Shown: positions 34,101 through 46,815, counted from the first letter of the stretch. The stretch: DNA of 64,000 bases from Apium graveolens (GCF_009905375.1 NC_133650.1:61581628-61645627); one strand, 5' to 3'. Numbers and translations are program-made. Notes: a model not told the origin generated them from the letters alone.

Positions 34101-37100
34101 ATTAAGTTATAGTACTCAGAAACGAGAGTGTTAGGAGTCTGTCTAAACGCGAGATTTCGTAAGAGCTCATATAGAGTTCATCATTGGACTACCGGATGTA
34201 GCCTCAATGTGTAGGTTAGGATAAGTGTATATTTGAGGAATTAAGGTATGACTAATGAGACCATTGGAGATTATCATAACGATAAGGAGAAAAATTAGAA
34301 TCATATTTGATTTGGCAAAAATGTGGATGTAGAGCTTGGAGCTGAGTCTCCATAGCATTTGGGGTAAAGACGATATTGCCAACACCATATGTAAATTTTG
34401 ATAACACGAGCCTTGATACTCGTAGTTCTTTATAGGTTGCCCATGAAGGGGCATCACATGTGAGGATCATGAAGTCTAATTATTAGCATACAATTGAGGT
34501 TATTGGCCCAAACTAGTTGACAGTGTCATTTTACCAAGGAGTATGGGAATACCGTATTAATCACAAACTCACCAGAGATAATGTCCAATATACCCTTGAG
34601 GATTCTAATTCTATTACGGAATATGTGAATGTAATATAAGAATGTCATCATAGGACGAGTACACTATGTGATATTATTAGTGCACTTAACATGTAAGGTT
34701 ATAATGGTTTAGCTCAGAGATCGAGAGCATCGAGAATTGATGGCATGACTACAATTTGATGGCATAAGATTACAATGAGCGATAGTTCGATCTTAGAACC
34801 TCTTAAAAAGGATAGACCAGTGAGTCTAATGCGGAATTCTTCGGTAGAAATGATGTCAGAGGTAACGTATATATACACTTAGACCTCTAATATATTCGGT
34901 AACGTATGTTCAATTACACACACATGCCACTGAACTTATGGACTGCATTAAGATCCCTAAGAGATCTCTTTGATCTGTACCCAGGGGGAACTGGCCACTT
35001 ATAGTTAGTAACGGATGCGTGTAGCAGGCAACTATCGGCTTAACAGATGTTTTGGAATATTTCTGAGTAAGGTCTTCGAGGTAAAACACCGGAATGACAG
35101 ATATACATGCGAAAGTCAAGTTAGTAAGCGATTTTAAAATGATGTTGAAAGAGAAACTATTGGAACATGGAATTACAAAGACGAAGAGGTGGTATCATCC
35201 TCAGAAGGGTAATAAGGAGAGTTAGGATAATCAATGAGATATTTTGCCACCTACTCACCGTCATGTTACTCCCTCCAAATTGTTGATCATTCGTATTGCC
35301 TTGATAAGTTATATCAAGACAATCCTTTTCGTTCCCTACTTGAACTTCTGATATGACCATCTTGGATAGTCTTTCTCCGCATCAGGACTTGTTCAATTCT
35401 TTCCGTTAATCCATGAACTTTCATTCATAGATTATGATCTTCTTGATCAACTCAGAGATATTTATACTTCATTTCAATTATCCAATAGATTTATATATAT
35501 AAATTTTCCCTCAATTCATCGATGAATATTCATAATGAGTATCTTCATTAGATTCTTCTTTCATACTTACTCTTCTCAGTCGAGATTGTAAATATCTAAC
35601 AAATTGTGATCTAATATCCATATATTACTCGGGAATCCTTTTCCTCTAATCGAGATGAAATTTTATATTGAACATTGAAATCATAATAAGGGTATCAAAT
35701 TGATATTGGTATTCCGATTCAATTCTATTTAAAGATCTGATAAAGTATGTGAACCAGGGCACCTATGAGTGTACCCTTTATTTGGAAAGAAATATTTGAT
35801 AAGAGGCTATCGATTGTTCCGATGCCAAGACCACTCGGTTTAGAGTTATAATTGTCTTTCTCGGCCCAAATTTAAAAACTCTTTATTTCAAAATCGTCAT
35901 CCCGGTAGCCACAATTTCTTCAGTGGTTATGATGTTAAGATTTTGCAAACAATCTGAAATATGCCTAGTTGCATATGTTCTCAGGAATGACTAGTTAATT
36001 GTCCTAACAAGTCAGAATTTTAATTAATACGACAAAAGCCTAGCTAATCGTCCTAGCTAGTTGCTATGGGCCAAACCAATTGTGCTGGCCATTTTCTTAG
36101 CCGGTTAATAATATTGCTTGATATGGACTAGTTATTATTTTGCTAGTTCCACTTCAAATAAAATTTTGATTATTCCATAATGCATTATACATGCCAGATT
36201 TAATTGTTGATGAAATTTTCAAAGAATGATTTACTTGAGACCTAACTAGGTCGCCCACTCAAACGAGAATTCATATTCAGTTTTATGAAATATTTTGTTC
36301 ATGAAATATTTTATTCTTTCGTTGTATAACGAATATCCAATTAAAATTTTAAAGTGATGGAAGAACAATATACTTTCTTATTTATTAATCATTGGATCGA
36401 ATTCCTTCTTTCAAAATAGCACCTCTTTGAGACCTCAATGGTTAACCTTTGGTTGAGGATGTTATTCAATATTTCTTTCATTTTTCGGGAAGAAAAGTAT
36501 TCTTTCAATGGGAAAATCTTACAAATATCATTCGTATGATGTTATTATTCAGCAATCATTGCCTTCAAAAGATATTCTCCATAAATATCATAATATAAAA
36601 TTTTAAGGACATAGAAGGATAATCTTTGTTATATTCTTCCTTCCAAGTTATAAATCTTCTGAGTGTTGCGACTCTTTTATTCAGAGCTCATTATTTGTTT
36701 AGATGTTAGATTTTGAAACCTTGTTAAGACTGTGTAAATTTCATCGATATCGTGAAAATCTTTTTCCAAGGTTAATTGCCTTCCCAATAAAGAGAGGTAT
36801 AGTTGAGAACCGATTGTGGTAATATGAGACTGAAAGCCCAATGCTATTATGGTGTAATCGGAGTATCGTGAGGAGTAAGTTGATTTAAAAAGAAGAACAC
36901 CATGTTTAGTTATTATCGTAAGTATCTTTAAAATAGTTATAGAAGAGCGAAAATAGGGATACAACGTGATTAGTGAGGTATACTTTTATGAAACATTATC
37001 GGGATAGGTGCTAATAAATTCGGGAAAGACCAAGCATGTATGAATTTGAGGAATAAGATTTTCAAAAGATAAAGGTAAGGTTAGTAGCAATTCCGTGCTA

Positions 37101-39341
37101 GAAATACTCGACGATAAAAATAGGATGTTGCGTGAAGTCTAAATGATATGTCTACGCAACTTAAGGACCGTGACATAAGGCTTTCTAATAATAATCTAGA
37201 ATAATTGTGATAAGGTTCGGACTGAAAGGGACGAGGAGTTTATTTATGAGGAAATTTGGAATTTTTTTTTCACACTAAGCACGAGATAGAGGATATAGTC
37301 AAGATGATCAAAGGCCACGATTGAGGAATTTATTATCATCAAGGAAAGGCCAATGTGGTGGCCGATACTTTAAGCAGGAAAGGATATATGGGGATGACAA
37401 ATCTCAGAATAACTGATGAGAAGGATTGCCTGAAAGGAACACTTTATTACTTAACAAGAAGACTTAAAGATGCCTAAAAACGTAAACAGATATTAGTCGT
37501 GACCGGATATGAAAAGGGATGTCATCGAGTAGGTAAGTAAGTATTCGACATAGTTGGAAAATGAAAACGGAAAGGCAAGGGTTAAAATTTTTGGCGATTT
37601 CGACTTGTAGATAACCCAAATAGGGTTAAGAGTTAATTATAATAAATTTTGAAGGAGGATTATCAAGAACCAAGTTAGCTGTCGTGCTATTTGAGGATTT
37701 TGAGTGATAGATTAAATAAGACCGCTTACTTTATTATGCAAACGATAGATGTCCACTCTACAAAATTGATAAGAATGCGGAGGAGATAATTAGGACAGAG
37801 AGACCCCGTGACGACTGCGCCACACAAGAACCCAAGATTTAATTTCACAACGGGACTATTTCCCAAGATATTTTATGAAAAAAAAGAAAAGAAAAAAGGA
37901 CGGACAGAGGCACGACTTAGAGTTCTCAAATCGACAAGTAGAACGAGAGGACTATCCTGATCATTGAAGATACATCTAGCGGCTTACCTTTTATTTGGAA
38001 AGGTTTGGAGAATCGTCTATTGTTGATGGATAATTCGTGTAGATGTACTTACCACGCTAGCATATGAAAAATAGTAGCCAATATCCCTCGCGAAGAGCAA
38101 CGTGAAAAGAATGAAGGATGTCATTGTCAGAACTGATAGAAGGCAAAGAAGATCGTACACGCCCTATAAAGGCCACTAGTATCAGGTACCAATAAAGGTG
38201 AATACGTCTAAGGCGCTAGCGAGAATAACAAGTACGAACCAGAAGGTGTCATAGTACTATAGATATTATACGAGGAATGATTAAAGAAGTCCGACCGATG
38301 ACGGAAGCTGAAAGTTGCACGATCCTAAAATGAGTCAATAAATTACGTATGAAATGGTGCTTCCTTAAGATGGCGACAGGATGATGACGTGCTTTACGTT
38401 ACTACGGGAAGAAGTGTTAAATCCGACGCTAAACATGTAACAGGAGACGAGCGTGTAGAAATGCGACGAGAACTTCTTACATAGAATAATCAACAGAGAT
38501 GATGCGCCCAAAATGGGAAAACGTTAAGGAATTAAACTCTAGCACTAGTAGGAGCGATGTAGGGAGAAATGAATAAGCTAAAGAATAATTCCAAGCACTT
38601 GAAGATGCGTTAATCGTCCATGTTATCAATTTTAAGGGAAATGAAGTGGCCATTGACGTTAATCGAATTATCGACAATAACGAGTTATCATGTGTGCATT
38701 GGGACGGCTACAAAGTTTGTACGGAAGAAAGAATCGTTCTCTCTTAGGTTGGGAAGAAATTGGTAAACGGAGGATACTGTACCATAGTTGAGTCAACAGA
38801 CCAAAGAAATTCCTAGAACTTATCAGAACCCGGCTAATGGCAGCCCAGGATGAACAATAGAGATATGGGGACCAGAACTATAAAGACAGAAAGTATGAAG
38901 TAACAGACCAAGTATTGTTGAGAGTACCTCCCGATGAGGGTGTGATGAGATTCGAAAGGGAAAGGAATATTGAACCCAAGATTTATTGGACCAGTTGAGG
39001 AATTAAAGGACTAAGAAAGTTGACTTATAAATTAGCACCATCGTCGAACAGTCACCAAGTTTATAATGAGTACCACGAATCGAGGATTGGAAGTTTAACC
39101 GTAAGAACTAAACATATGATTGAAAATGAGCTAATAAACTCGTAGCCAGACTTAGCGTATATCGAGTAACGTGTAGAGGTCATAAGACTACAAGAACGAG
39201 TACCCGAAAATATATTGGATGGATGAGTGGAAATTTTATGAAGAGATCAAATACTGCAAGGTCAACGTGAAAACTCGAGGTTGTCATGCGAGAAGCATAT
39301 CCCTACCTGTTTCTGAACTGATTCCAGGACGGAATCCTTTT
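34101..39341 (+). pseudogene. Decayed Gypsy interior with RNase H and integrase traces
   Basis: The clearest trace is the end of Gypsy RNase H (YHQGKANVVADTLSRKGYMG) near 37331-37393. An integrase trace follows (DRLNKTAYFI near 37705-37735). Both are in + orientation, as expected. The stretch 34101-37250 yields no domain I can defend. The stretch 37740-39340 probably holds the rest of integrase in broken form. Shifts are so frequent that no frame exceeds about 100 codons. The element cannot supply its own enzymes. Confidence 0.7.
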
Positions 39342-39353
39342 AAGGGGGGAGAC
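39342..39353 (+). other. Polypurine tract
   Basis: AAGGGGGGAGAC directly before the 3' LTR. Confidence 0.9.
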
Positions 39354-42300
39354 TGTAAGAACCCAAATTTTTGACATCGGTAAAAGACCTTTATAAATGG
39401 TAATATAATAACTTGAATTTTTGAGACCTTGTAAATCGTTTAATGAATAGTAAACCTGACGGACGGGGAAAAACTTTTGAGCCCACACTATGTAGTGCAC
39501 GAGAAAATGAGTTTCGGAGTTGATATTACGATTATACGTACCAAATGAGTGTATGTAAAAGCTATTAGTTTTCGAAGAAAACGAACTTTGAAAAACGACC
39601 GTATTTACGACTTATCGAGGATTACGTGAATCACAATATAATTACGAGATTAAAACCCTACGAATTTATATTCATATATAATAATTAAAAATATAAGGAA
39701 TAAATACGAAAGGAATTACGTCGCGAACCATTTTACGAACAAGTATTACGAAAACGTTTAAGCGACCGAGCGAACGCGTAAACGATTAAATAAATGTAAC
39801 GCACTAACTAAACCATGGTAAGAGAGTAACCATGGTTACTTTATCAAATAGTAAGCTAACCTTAGGATTATCAAGCAAGCTATCCAAATAATGTGCAAAG
39901 GAAGCTAACATAAGTAGTTTCTAGGAAGCTACCAAAGATTTGTCCCTAAGATTTGCAACAAGAATAAACCTAGGGTTCAACCTAGGAGAATTAAAATCTA
40001 GTGCAAGATCTTCCACCCCATTTCCTAGAAGTTACCTAGCAAATCAACCAAGCTAAGCAACCAAGTGCTATAAATACCCCCCACCCCCATTTTTTCTTCC
40101 ATTCGGTCCCAAGGAAGAAAAGAAGGAATTCAAATTCCAAACTCCATGCTCTAGTTCTTGTAAAATCACCCAATTAATTCTCAAGCCTCCTAGCAATTAA
40201 ACTAAGGTAAGAAAATTCTTTCATCTCTTTTTATCAAGGTTTGATGGGTGAAATAAATTCAAGAAACTCACTAGTGAATAGTATGAATATTAACCTCTCC
40301 TTGGTTTCTTGATTTCAATGGTGGTTCTAGGCTCCAAAAATCATACCAAGCACATCCAAGCCTCCACCACACTCAAGAACACATCTCAATCTTTCAATAA
40401 AGGTAAAAATATTTGGCCCAACTTTATTTAAGATTCATTTTTAAGATCCATTTAGTATGTGGTAGAAAACTTAGTTTAAGAAGTGGTATTGTTGAGATCT
40501 TGAAGTTGAGTAGATTTAAGGTTGATTGTTGTTGCCTCAAGAACATGATGTTATTGAGAGGATTTTGTATAATGATGATGAAATGATGATTGTTGATGGT
40601 TGTGTTAAGAGTTAGGGCATAAACGAAATCCCGATCGTAAGCGTAACTCCGTTAAAACCAATTAATCGTAACATTAAGTTTCTGCAGAAAGTCCCAAAGT
40701 TGTAAACTGTAGTTTATTGAAAAATAACATTTATTATGATAGGAAATATTATAAGGATCATTTAGGCGCTTGAATCGCTTGATTCCGATTTACGGATCAA
40801 AAGTTATGGTCGTTTTAGTAAGACTGATTTACGTGACAAAAACTGTTACAAATCACGAACTTTGAAAATATAAAGGATTGATTTAAAAGTACTCATAAAT
40901 CATGAAATTTATACAGAGAGTAAAATATTGAGTTTCCTAACTTCCATAAAAATTTCAAGTAAAAATAATGATTTCTCAATTTTATAAAAATATCGGAGTC
41001 GAGACCGCACGAGTAGAAACTGTAAGAATCCATAAGTGGAGCCGACAACGATAAAGAGAATGAACCTAAGATACTTAGAAAAATGAAGGGATCATGATGT
41101 GAATAAGGACTTAAGGAATAATAAGGGTAGTATAAGTAGAGAGGGTGCATAATAAATAGCGCATGAGTGCGAGTCGCCGTAAATTAGAACGGGACCTAAC
41201 GAGATGAATTGTGTTTGTGGTCATAGATTTCCGAGCGGAACCTAGAGCATCCTCCACCTCGAGATACCCAGGCAAATTTTCAAACCCTACCTTTTAAGAG
41301 ATGTTGTGTTGTGAATATTTTACAAAACCGTGATATATGCATGAGATTGCTTTAAACTGTTTTACGAAGTTTTGAGATGTATTACATTACTCAATTGTTG
41401 ATAATTTCTAGTATATGTTCATACCAAGTTCAAAATATTATATTTAGACCGAGAGCCGGTCGATGTAAGCTTATAAAAACCCGGAAGTATCCCGGAGGAG
41501 TTTATAATTGAGAATGTTGACGTCAGCGAGTAGTGTGGCGTGTATATATTTAGACCGAGGATTGGTCAGTAAAAGTTGATGAAAACCCGGAGGTATTCCG
41601 GAGTTGTTTTAATTAAGAATATTAACGCTACAGTAGAGCGTGATGTATTGTATAAGACCGAGGGTCGGTCGGGGATTAAGATAAAACCTGGGAATCATTC
41701 CGGAGTTATTATAAGACGGTTATACGTCCATAGTGGTACGTTTTAAAGGGACTCATCGTCCACTTACGAAACATTAAAACACCTCGAAGTTTTAAAACGA
41801 TTTCTCAATGAGCATATTCCCTCAACTATATTTTATTGATTCGGATATTAAATATTATATACGTATTACTTTATTATACGAGTAGTATACTTCAACATTT
41901 ATTTACTCAAACCCGATTAATCATTATAGATTATTAATTATGTAAACACAAACTAGTTGAGGAATATTATTTAAATAAATCTTTTAAAAGAATAACTCAT
42001 TCGAGGTATGATGAATATCAATTATCATTTAATTATTTATAGACTATTATTTAATTATTGATTATTTATTTGAGGATTGTTATTGATTTAAAGATCATAG
42101 ATCCTGATATACCTTCTGATTTAGAAGTATCATTCGAATAATTTTAGATCGTCGGTGAATATTATCCCGACTTATTATTATATTGAATATAGTTTCAAGA
42201 AGAAACTTTCCCCTTATTAATTATCTGTTGACAACGGTCAACTCACATCCCTAGTACTTCCTTCGAAATTCTCGGAAGTACGTATATACATATATATACA

Positions 42301-43246
42301 CTTATATTCTAAAAAGATAAATTATCTCTATCAACAAGCAAAACGCTTGGGGAACTTTGATGCGGTTCGAGTTCCCGGGATGGATAGAATTCTGTTGAAG
42401 GACAATGGAGGGGTAGACTCTGGTACTACGAGTGCTGGATGGGCTACCAAAGGTACCGCAGGCGAAGGTACTTTGTGTACTCAGGAACTTGTGAAGTATG
42501 TGTATACCCGAAAATGGGACACGTAGCCCGAATGCGGCCAGGGTGATACCCGAGAGATGACGGTATTAGTCCTTTTACTAGTAAAGAAGGTTACTTTCCG
42601 TAGGATGACTGATCATCGTATGCGGTGGCTCCTGTGAGATGTCCAAACTCTTCCAATTGGAATTGATATGCAATACCGTAACCCAAGCCTAGGTTCTGGG
42701 ATTACTATTAAGGTAGTCGCAGGTTAGAAAAACCCCCTTAAAGAATTGTTTTCGTAAGAAGGTGTGGGACACCAAGGAAAACTATTTTTGAATAAATCAT
42801 ATATATAATATATGATGTTATTATACGAACATGTTCATACTGTACATTATTTATGCTGAGCATTATAGCTCACACTTGCTTTCTTTTAAATGACACAACA
42901 CAACAGATAACCAGTATGCCGGTGTGGGACTTAGTCGCTTGTAGTCATGGGGAGGATCCTTGGCAGCTTTGTCTCAGGTGTGCTAGAGTATCGGCTAGGT
43001 ATAAGATATCAGTCGTAATTATTGTAACTTCATGTAGAGGTTATAAATAATTGTTTGAGATCCTGTAAAGTATATTGGAGTGTAAAAAAAGAAGATTACA
43101 TTTTGTACGTCGTTTCTAAGGCTATAACTTGTGTGTGTGAGTATGAGATTGGGGTCTGTTGGATTATTGAATCAATACCAGGTTACACATGAGTGAAGGA
43201 TGGCGTGACGACCCAGATTCCTGACCCCGGATTTGGGGGCGTTACA
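39354..43246 (+). repeat. 3' LTR (3893 bp)
   Basis: Aligns end to end with 30193-34084. Hairpin units at about 41444-41735, TATA near 40068. Confidence 0.95.
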
Positions 43247-43251
43247 TTTTC
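43247..43251 (+). other. Target site duplication, right (TTTTC)
   Basis: Pairs with 30188-30192. Confidence 0.93.
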
Positions 43252-44480
43252 CCTATTGGATTTGTCAGGACTAGCCTATCATAACATACAGGAAATTGAC
43301 AACCTAATTTCAGCAGTAAATCTCAATATCTCATCTATGATGTCCAACCTACAAAAAAGATATAGCTCTCAGTACAGAGGTATTTAACTTTTCTCACAAC
43401 ATCTACTCAACATAAATTAAAACAAAATTGGTTATTGAGGGGATGATAGTACATATTATGGAAATTTACGTATTTTTATTCAAAAGGAATTAAATGACTA
43501 GACAATTATGGTTGCCTCCAAAATAAAATGACTAGACAATTTTCAAAATTATAATTAGATTCTTAGTGAGTCTAATTCATTTTTCAAAGTTTTATTTCTA
43601 AATTCATTGAGAGAGTGATTTTTTTACGGAGGTAAATAATCAAGAGGACTTATAGGAAAGTTACCTACTCTGTGAAGTCTTCTTTTCCCGCCTTTATGTA
43701 AGAGGTAGGTTCCTAGAATTACTGTTCTTTCTTTTTCAATCTTTGTTTTCCTCTGTGTAGCCAAAATTGACAATAATTTAGAAAAAGAAAACGAGAGCAT
43801 AAAATAAATATATTTAAACTATACCAACCTGTAATAGCTTTGACAATGATCACATACCTAATTCCAATGCAGCTGTTTCCTCAATAACAAATCTCAGAAT
43901 AATTTCATCACCGTGTCCTCTATATAACACGAAATTTTACAGATACACTTTTGTCTCCCTTAAACCAATGAAAAGTAACCCAATTGCTCAAAAATTATAC
44001 ACAAGTACATCATCACATATGAATTAAACAAATAAATGAACAAAACTTAGGTTTGATTCCTCTGTTCTAAATTGATTGGAAAGTAAATCCAAAGAATAAG
44101 AAGGGGAGCAACTTGCCGCTTACTTGCAAATTATTCATCAGTAGAGCAACATACCTGAACAAGAAGAAAATAACAAATCAGAGAAGGAAATAAGAAGAAG
44201 AATAAAAGAGCATACCCGAACAAGAAGAAAGCCCCAATTTCTACAAACCCTAATTTCTCCAAGATCAGACCCGACTGAAAATTTTAATACTATACTAAAC
44301 CTTGATATCCAAGCTCTGACCCGACTAAATGTTTAGAACCCTAATCTTCAAACCTAATTTAGAACCCTAATCTTTAAGCTCTGACCGACTGAGTGTTCAG
44401 AACCCTAATCTTCAAACCTTATCATCGCCTTTGAGTGTAGAGAATGCAGAGAGTGTAGAGAGTGTCAGTATTTATTTTAT
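43252..44480 (-). other. CACTA interior: leader-like sequence with telo-box repeats
   Basis: Read on the - strand from 44480 this looks like a plant 5' leader. It has CTCTCTACACTCTC, then three or four repeats containing TTAGGGTT (AACCCTAA on the + strand near 44245, 44338, 44361 and 44399), then CT-rich DNA with GT/AG-like borders (for example TTCTTGTTCAG near 44157). No domain is readable. AAACCCTAA telo-boxes are common just downstream of transcription starts in plant housekeeping genes. The region may be a captured promoter and 5' UTR. Confidence 0.4.
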
Positions 44481-44579
44481 TTTTTTGAGTGTAAAAAGGA
44501 GTAGGTCAAATTAGCTCATTTAGGGCGCCCAAAATTTGGTGAAATTTTGGCCAAAATTGGCCCGCAACTATAATCCCGT

Positions 44580-44780
44580 CTAAATATTAAGTGTTATGGT
44601 AACACTAGTTGTTATATCAATGCTAACAATAATTTTTGTGTTATAATAGTGATTTCATCATGTCTATCGTAACATCTTATATTCTCTATTATAACGCAAA
44701 AAAATGTTAGCTCAGATCAAATTTTGGTAATTTAAGGTAACATTTCTGCTTGTAACACCAAAAAAAGTGTTGTTACAGAC
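44580..44780 (+). repeat. Right subterminal repeats of CACTA
   Basis: Copies of GTAACAC, GTAACAT and GTGTTA, mirror-matching the left subterminal zone. Confidence 0.75.
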
Positions 44781-44796
44781 CAGACATGGTGTAGTG
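44778..44796 (-). repeat. CACTA right terminal inverted repeat
   Basis: Read inward: CACTACACCATGTCTGGTC. Followed by the TSD TTC at 44797-44799. Confidence 0.88.
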
Positions 44797-44799
44797 TTC

Positions 44800-44870
44800 T
44801 TGCATACCAAGTTGATGACATACCGAAAGCCTATTATACTGGATTACATTGCCACTAAAAGAGATTGAAG
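44800..44870 (-). pseudogene. L1-type LINE RT, upstream piece
   Basis: The - strand reads SISFSGNVIQYNRLSVCHQL and then runs in phase, over one TSD copy, into EADASSTYLGLPKIFGRKK at 29000. Plant L1 RT has the same order (FSPNV..., L-G, YLGLP). The right limit against the next element is uncertain by about 15 bp. Confidence 0.75.
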
Positions 44871-45102
44871 ACTCTAGGTCGGGATTGGTCCTGATTCTGG
44901 GTTGAGCATGGGCCCGACTATCAACCTGAGTCGAACTCTCTTAACTTGCTTGTTCCGGGTGAGGAGGGTCACGGTTTTCTAGCTGAGCTTGTCTTACCCT
45001 AGATTTAGGTTGGATTCTAGCCGGATTGCTTACACCCTATCATTTTCCCCCACTCCCTTATGTAGATTTTCTGGATGAGGGAGTAAAGTAGGAGTGAAAA
45101 AT

Positions 45103-45613
45103 GTTGCTTCTTTCTTGCCCCCCAATCCGGGTGTGGTGTTGTAGAGACCAATCCAGATTTAAGTAGGAGAAATTGATTGCCTTGGAAAAATTTTGCTTCT
45201 TTCTTACCCCTCAATCCGGGTATGGTGTTGTAGATACCAATCCGGATTGAAGTAGGAGAAATTGGTTGCCTTGGAAAATTTTTACTTGTTTCTTGCCCCC
45301 CAATCCGGGGATGGTATTGTAAATACCAATCTGGATTCAAGTAGGAGACATTGATTGGGTTTGAAATTTTTTGCTTCTTTCTTGCCCCTCAATCGACGTG
45401 TGGTATTGTAGAGACCAATCCGGATTCAAGTACAAGAAATTGATTGCCTTGGAAAAAATTTGCTTCTTTATTGCCCCTCAATTCGGGTATGGTGTTGTAG
45501 ATACCAATTCGGATTGAAGTAGGAGAAATTAGTTACCTTAGAAAATTTTTGCTTCTTTCTTTCCCCCAATCCGGGTATGGTGTTGTAGATACCAATCTGG
45601 ATTGAAGTAGGAG
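45103..45613 (+). repeat. 89-bp tandem array, about 5.7 units
   Basis: Units begin TTGCTTCTTTCTTGCCCC near 45104, 45193, 45282, 45371, 45460 and 45549. The most regular units contain CAATCCGG ... CCGGATTG, an 8-bp inverted repeat around an inner GTAT/ATAC. 89 is not a multiple of three, so the array does not encode a repeat protein. Confidence 0.92.
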
Positions 45614-45839
45614 GCTGGGACCTAGGTACGAGGCTTGGACCCCGTTATGAGGCTTTGAATTCCGTAAGATTGGGGGAAGTTGTAACAATTTTTTTAGTTA
45701 TTTGCCCCCCTCGATTTAAATTGTGAGGAGTAATTGTTGCTTGAAAAGCGCCAACTAATAATTATTGTTTTTAACTACATGTATATATATATAGATATTT
45801 GTATATATATTTGTAACTGAAGTGGTAGCCAGTGGTATG

Positions 45840-45885
45840 CTGCCACGTGGCAGGCGGTTCCTCACCCCTGTTCCCCTATAAAAAC
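45840..45885 (+). promoter_or_regulatory. Promoter with palindromic G-box and TATA
   Basis: Perfect 14-bp palindrome CTGCCACGTGGCAG at 45840-45853 with a CACGTG G-box core, then TATA CTATAAAAAC at 45876-45885, 22 bp downstream, and a CT-rich leader. bZIP or bHLH factors bind CACGTG. Confidence 0.65.
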
Positions 45886-46049
45886 CTATTCCCCTCTTTC
45901 TTTTCCTTTTTTGTTCTCAAACAAACTTCAACAATCACCACTCTTCTTCTTTGTCTCAAATTGATTATAGATTCGAAGGCTTAGTCGTGCTTCTTCGCTA
46001 TTGGTTTGTTGCTATCGTCGTTGTTCTCTCTTTTGTGCTCGATCGACTT

Positions 46050-46704
46050 GTAAGCTCCATTCTCTTTCTCTTTTTATTCTTGCTTTTCCGAGTTTTTGCA
46101 TGCTCCAATTTTCTTATACGCGAATTTTGCGTAAAATAGGGGTTTTATGTGTTGTTTTTTTGGTATATACTTTTGTTTTGTGGTTTATTTCAAGTTTTTT
46201 GCTTAGATCTGTGATGTATTGGTTGTTGTTGCATTGAATTTGGTTTGGAATTTTCTGGGTTTTTATGCATGTTTTTGGTGTTCATATTGATAATAAGGGT
46301 ATGCAGGGGTAAAATGGATATATTTTGGTTTTTGATTCTTGGTAGAAATTGTCATTGGGTTAGGGTTTTTTTATAGCCAGGTTGGGAGGTGTATACCTAG
46401 GTATGGTCTTATTTCTATGTTTCTATTTGCTTGTTTAGGCTGGGAGTATGTTTATACCTGGGTTTGGAGGCATACCCGGGTATGGGTGATTGAAAAGTGT
46501 TTTTTGCTTTGTTTGTTGATAAGTAGGAATATAGTGTTTTGGGTAATCCTAATCCGGATTAGTGATGTATGGTCGGGTTGGACTTGCATTGTCGGTCCAG
46601 AATGGCAGGTTATGGTAGAACTAACGTAACGTGTCGGGTCCGGACCATTTAGTGAAAAAATAAAACTTATAGGAATCCAGACTAACTCACATTGATCTTA
46701 ATAG
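46050..46704 (+). other. Candidate 5'-UTR intron
   Basis: Donor ACTT/GTAAGC at 46050, very T-rich body (46060-46300), acceptor CTTAATAG at 46704 with CTAAC about 20 bp upstream. It would join the leader behind the 45876 TATA to the exon holding the ORF at 46816. No transcript is available. Small open frames inside it (45951-46629) are not convincing. Confidence 0.4.
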
Positions 46705-46815
46705 GTATATGGTCGGACCAAGGTACTTGCCAAGAGACCGCTTTCCTGCTACCCGGGTTCATCAAGCCAGGAAAGTGTTCCAGATTCTTTTGAGAAAAGC
46801 TAATCCCGGGTAGAG

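Larger units (their letters stand above)
30193..43246 (+). mobile_element. LTR retrotransposon with 3.9-kb LTRs and decayed interior (LARD-like)
   Basis: Complete by structure: 5-bp TSD TTTTC on both sides, LTRs of 3892 and 3893 bp starting TGTAAGAA and ending TTACA, PBS at 34089-34100 and PPT at 39342-39353. The 5.3-kb interior (34085-39353) has no open frame above about 100 codons, only traces of Gypsy pol. The LTRs differ by roughly one to two percent on a by-eye scan of the first kilobase. Similar LTRs with a dead interior suggest mobilisation in trans by a related element. It sits inside the CACTA element, so it is younger than that insertion. Confidence 0.93.
29001..44796. mobile_element. 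CACTA DNA transposon carrying a nested LTR retrotransposon
   Basis: The left end CACAACACCATATTTGGCC and the right end (read inward on the - strand) CACTACACCATGTCTGGTC match at 15 of 19 bases. A 3-bp target duplication TTC flanks both ends (28998-29000 and 44797-44799). CACTA elements have CACTA-type ends and 3-bp TSDs. Without the nested retrotransposon it is only about 2.7 kb, too short for a full transposase gene set, so it is probably non-autonomous. Both subterminal zones are full of GTAACAC/GTGTTAC words. The LINE reading frame resumes exactly across it, which independently confirms the ends. Confidence 0.88.

Noticed and set aside
36677..36964. 95-codon antisense ORF in the decayed interior
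   Set aside because: No domain, opposite to the element's coding direction and expected by chance in AT-rich DNA.
40893..41150. 85-codon antisense ORF in LTR
   Set aside because: The matching LTR1 region has no equivalent open frame. No recognisable content.
30193..43246. Two 3.9-kb near-identical blocks as a segmental duplication
   Set aside because: They have TG..CA ends, PBS and PPT on the inner sides and a 5-bp TSD on the outer sides, so they are LTRs.
45103..45613. CRISPR-like array
   Set aside because: Units are head-to-tail repeats of the full 89 bp with no unique spacers, in plant transposon DNA.
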